In this document: in pieces, positions 1-6,020 of the stretch
Position numbering within the stretch: the stretch's first letter is position 1
Layout: every line of letters begins with the position of its first letter
Source: an uncultured Pseudomonadota bacterium
GTDB lineage: Bacteria; Pseudomonadota; Gammaproteobacteria; Burkholderiales; SG8-41
Reading direction: 5' to 3'
Length of the DNA: 14,363 bases
Assembly: GCA_946885605.1 (NCBI GenBank)
Contig: CAMPGR010000099.1
Coordinates: 1-14,363, forward strand
Program-made: the position numbers and the translations under genes
Notes under the pieces: model-generated
What the model was told of the DNA's origin: nothing
Seen by the model: only the letters and a program-made list of their open reading frames with translations
Database searches by the model: none

Positions 1-138
1 AACGCATAGCCGGCTCAGCAGCTGCTGCCGGCTCCAGCCGGTCTCCCGCGCAACGCGGAGGAACTCCGGGAGCGGCGTCGTTTCGAGCGACCAGTGATGC
101 AGCGCGAGCCGGTCGCGCAGCGGCGCAGACTCAGGCAC
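1..138 (-). CDS. Partial N-terminus of a probable sugar phosphate isomerase/epimerase (TIM-barrel) protein
   Basis: A 46-codon open frame begins with GTG at 138 and is still open at the window edge. The GTG lies inside the end of the upstream hydrolase gene (GTGCCTGA, 8-nt overlap), and a GAGGA sequence lies about 11 nt upstream, so translational coupling is likely. Residues 7-31 (LRDRLALHHWSL, then TTPLPEFLRVARETGW) resemble the first strand and helix of xylose-isomerase-like TIM-barrel proteins (AP_endonuc_2 type), which often occur in catabolic operons. After the GW at residues 30-31 the sequence no longer resembles the usual continuation ('DAVEL...'), so divergence or a frameshift near the edge is possible. 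Only the N-terminal fragment is visible, so the family call is tentative. The frame choice is supported by the overlap and its coding-like composition. Confidence 0.5.
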   Translation of the reverse strand, partial: MPESAPLRDRLALHHWSLETTPLPEFLRVARETGWSRQQLLSRLCV

Positions 139-1297
139 GGACGAGCTTTTCCTCGAACCAGTTCCACATGTCGGCGACGACGAGCGTCAGGTAGTCGCGC
201 TGACAGTGCTGCGCGCCGCCCTCTTCTGCAGTATAGACCCGGAAAGTCTTGTCTTTCGACCCGCAGGCGTCGAACTGCTTCTGCGCGTCGGCGAGCGGAA
301 TCTGCTCGTCGTCCGCGCCGTGCACCAGCAGGAACGGGCAGCGCATCTTCTGCATCACCCCGTCGAGCTTGAACGGTTCGAGCTTCTTCAGCGCGGCATC
401 GAGGGAGTCCACACCCAGGATCCACATGATGTGGTGTCCCGGCACCGAGAGCGAAGCCTTGAACTGCGCCTCGATCCGCTTCTTCCATGTTTCGTGGTAA
501 TCCCACTGCGCGCCCCATGCGATGCAGGCTGCGTAGCGCGGCTCCATCGCCGCGCAGCGCGGCGAATAGTAACCGCCCAGACTGATCGCGACGATGCCGA
601 TTTTCTTCGCGTCCACGTCGACGCGCTTCTCCAGGTAGTCGACGCACGCCGATCCGGCGACCTCGTAATCATAGCGCAGGTAATGGCTGCGAAAGCGGAT
701 CGCTTCGCCGGTTCCCGGGCCATCCATGACGAGCACTGATATGCCGCGCTTGACGAGATCCGGCACGCCGCGCACGAACTGGATCTCCTTGGTGACATCC
801 AGTCCGTCGAAGAAAACGACACAGGGCGCACGCGCCGATCTCGCATTCTGGGCGTGGACGAAATAGCCGGGAAGGCTGCCGTCGGCAAATGGCACTTCCA
901 CGATCTCGATCCTGAGATCCGTGAGCGCTGCGTGGCGATGGAAGCACTCGACCCCCTTGCGGTACGCGTCGAGCCCGATCCTGTCCTTCGGCGTGCGGAA
1001 ACGCTCGCCCATCTGATAGTAGTTGCAGGCGCGGAGATACGCGTGCGCGGCGGCGTAACGGTGACCGGCCGTGTCCCACTTCTCGGCGTAGCCGCGGACA
1101 CCCTCCGCTACCTTGACGCAGGCGTCGAACCAAGCCGCGTCGTCCTCCGGCGCCTTGTCCTTGAGCATGCGCCCGATCTTGTTCAGCTCGCCGATCTCCG
1201 CCCCGCCATACGCGATCGAGCCGATCATGTTGATGAACGCTGCCGACCAGCGATAGTTGCCGGGAAAGTACATGAAATATGCGGGTTCCTTCGCCAT
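131..1297 (-). CDS. Alpha/beta hydrolase, 2,6-dihydroxypseudooxynicotine hydrolase-like
   Basis: This is a 388-residue cytoplasmic alpha/beta hydrolase with no signal peptide. Residues 1-125 form a helical N-terminal domain with a Trp/Tyr-rich start (FMYFPGNYRWSAAF), as in the DHPON hydrolase/FrsA-like group. The hydrolase core follows: an oxyanion strand near VVFFDGLD (160-167), the nucleophile Ser239 in AISLGG, an acidic residue at Asp329 or Asp330 in HGADDEQIP, and His364 in GGAQHC. In the family, the nicotine-pathway member cleaves a C-C bond of a beta-dicarbonyl-type substrate, while other members are esterases or acyl-peptidases, so the reaction is not certain here. The ATG at 1297 has AAGGA upstream in the 32-nt gap after the Bug receptor gene, implying one operon. 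The same frame stays open far upstream through that receptor gene, but this is antisense-type GC-rich openness and not a fusion. Confidence 0.85.
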   Translation of the reverse strand: MAKEPAYFMYFPGNYRWSAAFINMIGSIAYGGAEIGELNKIGRMLKDKAPEDDAAWFDACVKVAEGVRGYAEKWDTAGHRYAAAHAYLRACNYYQMGERFRTPKDRIGLDAYRKGVECFHRHAALTDLRIEIVEVPFADGSLPGYFVHAQNARSARAPCVVFFDGLDVTKEIQFVRGVPDLVKRGISVLVMDGPGTGEAIRFRSHYLRYDYEVAGSACVDYLEKRVDVDAKKIGIVAISLGGYYSPRCAAMEPRYAACIAWGAQWDYHETWKKRIEAQFKASLSVPGHHIMWILGVDSLDAALKKLEPFKLDGVMQKMRCPFLLVHGADDEQIPLADAQKQFDACGSKDKTFRVYTAEEGGAQHCQRDYLTLVVADMWNWFEEKLVRA

Positions 1298-1329
1298 CTC
1301 GGTGTTCCTTGTTTGGGTGGTGAGGTTGC

Positions 1330-2316
1330 TCAGATTTTCGGTATGCCCGCCTTCTTCGCGACGTCGGCCCACTTTTCGCTCTCGGCCTTGAGGAAATCGG
1401 CATACTCGGCGGGACCGATGCCGGACACTTCGTAGCCGATATCTTCGAGCTGCTTCCGCGTCGCGGGATCGCGCAGCGGCTTGCTCAGCACGGTGTGAAT
1501 GCGGTCGATGATCGCTTTCGGCGTGCCGGCGGGCGCAAGAATGCCGTTCCAGTTGTAGCTCGACCAGCCCTTGAGGCCCTGCTCGGCTGCGGTGGGCACT
1601 TCCGGCAGCAGCGGCGAGCGCCTCGTTCCCGTCACGCCGAGCGCGCGCATCTTGCCGTCGCGGACGTAGGGACGCGCCTGGAAGATCTGCACCTGCGCGT
1701 AATCGATGTTGCCGGACATGAGGTCCACGACGTAGAGCGCCGCGCCCTTGTACGGCACCATCGTCATCTTGATTCCCGCCACTGATGCGAAGTGCTCGAT
1801 GGCGAAGTGGCCGACCGTGCCCACACCCGGCGTCGCATAGTTGATCTTGCCCGGGCTCGCTTTGGCGATCGCGATGAATTCCTTCACGCCCTTCGCGGGA
1901 ACGCTCGGATGCGCGCACATGCAGCTCGCGCTCCGTGCAATGAGCGTAATCGGCGCGAAGTCGCGCAGCCCGTCGTAATTCAACTTCTCGCGCACGCTGC
2001 GCGCGATGGTGAGGGGGCCGGGATTGCCGCCGAGCAGCGTATAGCCGTCGGGTGCCGCCTTGGCCACCGCTTCGGTTCCTATCACGCCGCCGGCGCCGCC
2101 GCGGTTTTCCACGATCACCTGCTGGCCCAACGCGGCGGTCAACTGCTGCGCCGCCCACCGCGAGTGGGTGTCGGTGGGGCCGCCCGCCGCAAACGGCACG
2201 ATGATGCGGATGGGCTTTGCGGGATAAGCCTGCGCTGCGGAAGCGGACTGCGCGAGCACGCCATAGGTCACGGCGAACGAAATCAGCAGACCGGAGAGCG
2301 TTGTGGCGAAGCGCAT
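1330..2316 (-). CDS. Bug/TctC-family periplasmic tricarboxylate-type substrate-binding protein
   Basis: This 328-residue protein is the usual length for the Bug (Bordetella uptake gene) family. An N-terminal export signal has a hydrophobic core at residues 7-22, with likely cleavage after ASA (25-27) or AQA (28-30). The mature protein starts YPAKPIRIIVPFAAGG, and the hallmark ligand-loop PFAAGGPTD lies at 41-49. Further family hallmarks are a VIVENR-GGAGG turn (67-76), PDGYTLL (88-94), and LPEVPTAAEQG. Bug proteins bind carboxylates or similar small acids in the periplasm and usually feed TctA/TctB permeases or sensors, but no permease gene is present in this window. The start is fixed by a strong Shine-Dalgarno AAGGAGG (2329-2323), 6 nt before the ATG. 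It is the first gene of the minus-strand operon, behind a near-consensus promoter. The ligand cannot be predicted. Confidence 0.93.
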   Translation of the reverse strand: MRFATTLSGLLISFAVTYGVLAQSASAAQAYPAKPIRIIVPFAAGGPTDTHSRWAAQQLTAALGQQVIVENRGGAGGVIGTEAVAKAAPDGYTLLGGNPGPLTIARSVREKLNYDGLRDFAPITLIARSASCMCAHPSVPAKGVKEFIAIAKASPGKINYATPGVGTVGHFAIEHFASVAGIKMTMVPYKGAALYVVDLMSGNIDYAQVQIFQARPYVRDGKMRALGVTGTRRSPLLPEVPTAAEQGLKGWSSYNWNGILAPAGTPKAIIDRIHTVLSKPLRDPATRKQLEDIGYEVSGIGPAEYADFLKAESEKWADVAKKAGIPKI

Positions 2317-2370
2317 GACTATCCTCCTTGGTATGGGGCCCGAGCGAGGCCGCCGTCATTTTGTTGAGCG

Positions 2371-2399
2371 AAGATAGTGGCCGCTCCGCGCCTTGTCAA
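2371..2399 (-). promoter_or_regulatory. Sigma70-type promoter for the leftward Bug/hydrolase operon
   Basis: Read on the minus strand, there is a perfect -35 hexamer TTGACA (2399-2394). A 17-nt spacer follows, then TATCTT (2376-2371), which matches the -10 consensus at four of six positions. Transcription would start near 2364, leaving a leader of about 48 nt that contains the AAGGAGG of the receptor gene. The -35 overlaps that of the proposed opposite-strand promoter, so the two operons may compete or share an operator. Confidence 0.65.
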
Positions 2400-2403
2400 T
2401 TGA
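2396..2403. promoter_or_regulatory. Small palindrome over both -35 elements (possible operator)
   Basis: TCAATTGA is an 8-bp perfect palindrome lying across the -35 hexamers of the two divergent promoters. A regulator bound here could control both operons at once. It is short enough to arise by chance, and no regulator gene of a suitable family adjoins it in this window. Confidence 0.25.
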
Positions 2404-2430
2404 AATGCGGCGTGTGCGCTCTGGTAAACT
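2400..2430 (+). promoter_or_regulatory. Possible sigma70-type promoter for the rightward catabolic operon
   Basis: On the plus strand, TTGAAA (2400-2405) and TAAACT (2425-2430, preceded by TGG) form a -35/-10 pair with a slightly long 19-nt spacer. A start near 2437 would give a leader of about 30 nt carrying AAGAGGAG before the crotonase ATG. The -35 overlaps the back-to-back minus-strand promoter. This is weaker than the leftward promoter. Confidence 0.4.
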
Positions 2431-2467
2431 TCCGCACTTCCGTCATCGATTCGTCAAGAGGAGCACG

Positions 2468-3361
2468 ATGCCCGCCAACAAAAGCAAAGAGGCGCGGAAA
2501 TACCGCGACATCCTGTACGAAGTGAAGGACCAGGTCGCATGGGTCACCATCAACCGCCCGCGCGTGCTGAACGCCTTCCGCGAGCAGACGCTCGACGAAA
2601 TGATCGATGCGCTCAAATCCACGCGCGAGGATCCGTCGATCGTGTGCGCCGTCGTGACCGGCGCGGGCGACAAGGCGTTTTCGGCAGGGGGCGACTTCTA
2701 TGCGATGAAGCGGCTCAATTTCAACAATGCCTACATGTGGAACGATCGCATGCTGGGCCTTGCGATGACGATCCGGGGGCTGCCGATACCCGTGATCGCC
2801 ATGGTGAACGGCTGGTGCATGGGCGGGGGGCACGAGCTTGCGCTCTGGTGCGATCTCGTGATCGCCTCCGAGAACGCGGTGCTCGGGCAGACCGGCGCGA
2901 AGGTGGGCGCGTGCCCGACGGTGGGCGCGACACAGTATCTGCCGCGCATCATCGGCGAGCGGCTCGCGCGCGAGATGATTTTCTGCGCACGCCGTTTTAC
3001 CGCCAAGGAAGCGGTCGAGATCGGATTGATCAACAAGTGCGTGCCGCAGGCCAAGCTCCTCGAGGAGACGCTCAAGTGGTGCGAAACGATGAAAGGCCAC
3101 AGCGCGCTCACGCTACGCATGACGAAGCGCTCGCTCAACTTCGAGTCGGACAACCTCTACTCGTCTTGGCAGCACGGGATGGAATTGCTCGCGCACGTCT
3201 GGGGCTCGGACGAGGCAAAGGAGGGCATGGACGCGTTTCTCGCCGGTCGCGCCCCGGATTTCCAGAAGTTTCGCATGCGCGACAAGCAGGAGCTCGAGCG
3301 CTACCTGGAGGGTTTCGAGCGCGACGAAAACACCCCGCCGTCGATGCGCGGCAAAGGCTAG
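2468..3361 (+). CDS. Crotonase-superfamily enoyl-CoA hydratase/isomerase-like protein, MenB/BadI-like
   Basis: This is a 297-residue crotonase-fold protein. The oxyanion-hole motifs are FSAGGD (71-76) and CMGGGHELA (117-125). Glu123 sits at the place of one catalytic Glu of classical enoyl-CoA hydratase. The second catalytic Glu is absent because that stretch reads GQTGAKVG (140-147), as in MenB (naphthoyl-CoA synthase) and BadI (ring-opening ketoacyl-CoA hydrolase). The Asp those enzymes carry just after it is also absent: the sequence there is ACPTVGATQYL. The enzyme therefore acts on a CoA thioester, but hydration, isomerisation or C-C cleavage cannot be chosen. A C-terminal tail of about 30 residues follows RAPDFQKF. 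The ATG at 2468 is preferred over in-frame upstream starts because AAGAGGAG ends 4 nt before it and family similarity begins just after. It is the first gene of the six-gene operon. Confidence 0.9.
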   Translation: MPANKSKEARKYRDILYEVKDQVAWVTINRPRVLNAFREQTLDEMIDALKSTREDPSIVCAVVTGAGDKAFSAGGDFYAMKRLNFNNAYMWNDRMLGLAMTIRGLPIPVIAMVNGWCMGGGHELALWCDLVIASENAVLGQTGAKVGACPTVGATQYLPRIIGERLAREMIFCARRFTAKEAVEIGLINKCVPQAKLLEETLKWCETMKGHSALTLRMTKRSLNFESDNLYSSWQHGMELLAHVWGSDEAKEGMDAFLAGRAPDFQKFRMRDKQELERYLEGFERDENTPPSMRGKG

Positions 3362-3370
3362 AGCCTGCAC

Positions 3371-4579
3371 ATGACGTCGCAGAATTCAGGCGAGGGCGCG
3401 CTCGAGGGTGTCCGTATCCTTGATTTGACGCGCATCCTCGCGGGCCCGCTCTGCACCATGATGCTCGGCGACATGGGGGCCGATGTCATCAAGGTGGAGC
3501 CGGTGGGCGCGGGGGACGATACGCGAACCTGGGGGCCGCCTTTCGTTGCCGGAGAGTCGGCCTATTTTCTCGGGATCAACCGCAACAAGCGTTCCATCAC
3601 GCTCAATATGGCGGCGAAGCCCGGGCAGGACATGCTCGCGAAGCTGATCGCGAGGAGCGATGTGCTGGTCGAGAACTTCAAGCTCGGCACGCTGGAGAAG
3701 TGGGGCTTTGGCGACGACTGGCTCGAAATCCATGCCCCGCGGGTCATTCGCTGTTCGATTACCGGTTACGGTTCGACCGGCCCCAAGGCCAGGCTTCCGG
3801 GGTACGATTTCATCCTGCAGGCGGAATCGGGGCTCATGAGCATCTGCGGCGAGCCCGACGGCACGCCGATGAAATTCGGCGTGGCGATCGTCGATATCGT
3901 GACCGGCATGCTCGCGTGCAACGCGATATTGGGCGCGCTCAACGCCCGGCATCGCACCGGACGCGGCCAGCACGTCGAAGTCTCGCTCTTCGATTCGAGC
4001 CTCGCCATGCTGGCGAATGTCGCGTCCAACTATCTCGTCTCCGGCAAGGACGCGCGGCGTTTCGGCAACGGTCATCCCAACATCGTCCCGTATACCGCCT
4101 ATCCCACGCGCGATGACATGATCGCCGTCGCCGTGGGTAATGACACCCAGTTTGCCAGGTTCGCGACTGCGCTCGGCAGGCCGGGATGGGCCAGCGATCC
4201 GCGTTACGTGAAAAACCCCGACCGGGTGGCGAATCGCGATACGCTCGATCCCCTGATTGCGGAGGCGCTGGCGGCCGATGGCGCGGAGGGCTGGCTTGCA
4301 AAGCTCGCCGCGGCGGGCATCCCGTGCGGGCGCATCAACAGCGTCGCACAGGCGCTCAACGATCCGCATACCGCGGCGCGCGAAATGGTGCGCGTCGTCA
4401 AGCACCCGACGGCGGGCGAGCTCAAGCTGCTCGGCATACCGTTTCGCTTCAGCGCGACGCCCGCATCGGTGCGGCGGCCGCCGCCCACGCTGGGGCAGCA
4501 TACCGAGCAGGTGCTGCGGGACGAGCTCGGTCTTTCCGACGAGCGCATCGCGGCGCTGCGGGCGGAGAAAATCATCTAG
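3371..4579 (+). CDS. CaiB/BaiF-family (class III) CoA-transferase
   Basis: This 402-residue protein has the usual length for a class III CoA-transferase. These enzymes move CoA from a donor thioester to a free carboxylic acid in the cytoplasm, via an aspartyl-CoA intermediate. The N-terminal signature runs from LEGVRILDLTRILAGPLCTM (11-30) through GADVIKVEP (36-44), then GINRNKRSITLNM (68-80) and VLVENF (98-103). The expected catalytic Asp is Asp175 in GVAIVDIVTG. GRGQHVEVSLFDS (197-209) and the C-terminal GIPFRFSATP and LGQHTEQVL segments are typical. The gene starts 9 nt after the crotonase stop, with no strong ribosome site, so coupling is likely. With its neighbours it suggests activation of an imported or hydrolysed acid to a CoA ester. 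The acid and CoA donor are unknown. Confidence 0.95.
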   Translation: MTSQNSGEGALEGVRILDLTRILAGPLCTMMLGDMGADVIKVEPVGAGDDTRTWGPPFVAGESAYFLGINRNKRSITLNMAAKPGQDMLAKLIARSDVLVENFKLGTLEKWGFGDDWLEIHAPRVIRCSITGYGSTGPKARLPGYDFILQAESGLMSICGEPDGTPMKFGVAIVDIVTGMLACNAILGALNARHRTGRGQHVEVSLFDSSLAMLANVASNYLVSGKDARRFGNGHPNIVPYTAYPTRDDMIAVAVGNDTQFARFATALGRPGWASDPRYVKNPDRVANRDTLDPLIAEALAADGAEGWLAKLAAAGIPCGRINSVAQALNDPHTAAREMVRVVKHPTAGELKLLGIPFRFSATPASVRRPPPTLGQHTEQVLRDELGLSDERIAALRAEKII

Positions 4580-4591
4580 CAGGATACGCCT

Positions 4592-4999
4592 ATGTTCACC
4601 GGGCTGAGCCACGTATCGATCGTCGTCCCGAACCTCGAGGAGGCTGCGAAGCGGTTGGAGAAGACGTACGGCCTGCGCATCGGCGAAGTGCGGCTGAACG
4701 CGCAGCAGGGCGTGCGGCTCGCTTACGTGGAACTCGGGAACGCGAAGATCGAGCTGATGGAGCCGGCGCGGCCCGACTCGCCGGTGTCGAAGTTTCTCGA
4801 ACGCAATCCTGCAGGCGGCATCCACCACTTCTGCTTGAGTGTGGACGACGTCGAGGCGGCGGCGGGCGCAATGAAGGCGAAGGGCGTGCGCATGCTCGGC
4901 GACGGCTCGCCGCAGACGAATGTGCATGGGGCGCGCATCGCTTTCATCCACCCGAAGGATTTCCTGGGGGCGCTCGTCGAAGTGGAAGAAAACAGGTAA
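4592..4999 (+). CDS. VOC-family protein, methylmalonyl-CoA epimerase-like
   Basis: This 135-residue protein is a single vicinal-oxygen-chelate domain pair. It matches the methylmalonyl-CoA epimerase pattern: LSHVSIVVPNLEEA near the N-terminus, KIELMEP (52-58), SPVSKFLERN, GIHHFCLSVDD (76-86), and ARIAFIHPKDFLGALVEVEE (114-133). Probable metal ligands are His7, His78 or His79, and Glu130, with Glu54 near the remaining ligand position. True epimerases racemise (2R/2S)-methylmalonyl-CoA, and relatives act on other 2-branched acyl-CoAs. Placement directly behind a CoA-transferase suggests a 2-substituted acyl-CoA in this pathway, which is an inference. No mutase gene is present here. The ATG is preceded by AGGA and lies 12 nt after the transferase stop. 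Confidence 0.88.
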   Translation: MFTGLSHVSIVVPNLEEAAKRLEKTYGLRIGEVRLNAQQGVRLAYVELGNAKIELMEPARPDSPVSKFLERNPAGGIHHFCLSVDDVEAAAGAMKAKGVRMLGDGSPQTNVHGARIAFIHPKDFLGALVEVEENR

Positions 5000-5015
5000 T
5001 CCAGAGGAGACAACA

Positions 5016-5993
5016 ATGATCGCACGAGTCCTGTTCGTCGCGCTCGCACTATGCGCTGCCGTCGCCCATGCAGCGCCGCCCGCGCAGGCAAGCTATCCGA
5101 CGCGGCCCGTACGGCTGCTGATCCCGTTCGCGCCGGGCGGTGCGACCGACATCATCGCGCGCATGATCGAGCCCAAGATAAGCAGGGCGCTCGGTCAGCA
5201 GATCGTGGTGGACAATCGGCCAGGGGCGGCGGGCAATATCGCCGTGGAACTGACTGCGCAGGCTCAGCCAGACGGCTATACGCTCCTCGTCGGCAACATC
5301 TCGACCAACTCGATCAATCCGATCCTCTTTGCCCGGCAGATGAAGGTGAATGCGGTGAAGGATCTCACCGGCGTTACCAAGCTCGTTGCCATTCCGAACT
5401 TCATACTGGGCAGCCCGAAGTTGCCGGCAAACACGCTGCAGGAAGCGATCGCCTACGCGAGGCAGCGTCCCGGCCAGCTCAACTACCAGGCTCCGCTCGG
5501 CTCCTACTCGCATCTCGACATGCTTGCGCTCACGGCGGCGGCCGGCATCAAGATGGTGCACCTGCCCTCGCGCGGCGCCGGCGAGACGTTGCCGGCGCTG
5601 CTGCGTGGCGACATCCATATCACTGAATCGAACGTGGCATCGAACATCGGCGCGGTGCGGGCGGGACAGGTCAAGGCGTTCGCGGTCACCTCCGAAAAAC
5701 GCCTCGCGGAGATGCCGAACGTGCCGACGATGGCGGAAGCCGGATTCCCGGGCATCGGGAGCCTCAACTGGAACGGCATTTTCGCGCCCGCCCGCACGCC
5801 CAAGCCGATACTCGACAAGCTGCACGCGGTCGCCGTGGCCGCGATGAAGGAGCTGGAGGCGGAAGGCGCGCTCGGGAAACGTCAGACGCCAATCAGCCTC
5901 AGCGCCTCGCCCGAGGACTTCAACCGCTATGTGATGGCGGAGCTGAAGCGCTGGGACAAGATCATCAAGGACAACAACGTTCGCATCGACTGA
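5016..5993 (+). CDS. Second Bug/TctC-family periplasmic substrate-binding protein
   Basis: This is a 325-residue receptor. Its signal peptide has a core from about residue 4 to 17 and likely cleavage after AHA (17-19) or AQA. The mature start SYPTRPVRLLIPFAPGG and the loop PFAPGGATD (37-45) are the family signature, followed by IVVDNRPGAAGN (63-74) and QPDGYTLLVGN. Its sequence is clearly divergent from the first Bug receptor across the divergent promoter, so the two probably bind different ligands. The ATG at 5016 follows AGAGGAGA (5003-5010) by 5 nt. A longer in-frame extension would start inside the VOC gene and lacks family similarity. It lies 16 nt after the VOC stop and 27 nt before the CocE-type gene. 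Neither receptor has permease genes in this window. Confidence 0.93.
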   Translation: MIARVLFVALALCAAVAHAAPPAQASYPTRPVRLLIPFAPGGATDIIARMIEPKISRALGQQIVVDNRPGAAGNIAVELTAQAQPDGYTLLVGNISTNSINPILFARQMKVNAVKDLTGVTKLVAIPNFILGSPKLPANTLQEAIAYARQRPGQLNYQAPLGSYSHLDMLALTAAAGIKMVHLPSRGAGETLPALLRGDIHITESNVASNIGAVRAGQVKAFAVTSEKRLAEMPNVPTMAEAGFPGIGSLNWNGIFAPARTPKPILDKLHAVAVAAMKELEAEGALGKRQTPISLSASPEDFNRYVMAELKRWDKIIKDNNVRID

Positions 5994-6020
5994 CGCTGCG
6001 ATAGCGAACAGGGAGCACAA

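Noticed and set aside
131..2359. A 742-codon open frame on the minus strand joining the hydrolase to a long Arg-rich N-terminal part
   Set aside because: The first 354 codons lie out of frame within the Bug receptor gene, which has its own signal peptide, Shine-Dalgarno and full family pattern. The residues there are low-complexity Arg/Ala, so the hydrolase starts at 1297.
3386..4951. A 521-codon open frame on the minus strand opposite the CoA-transferase and VOC genes
   Set aside because: It is antisense to two well-recognised genes, rich in Arg/His/Asp with no domain, and typical of codon bias in GC-rich DNA.
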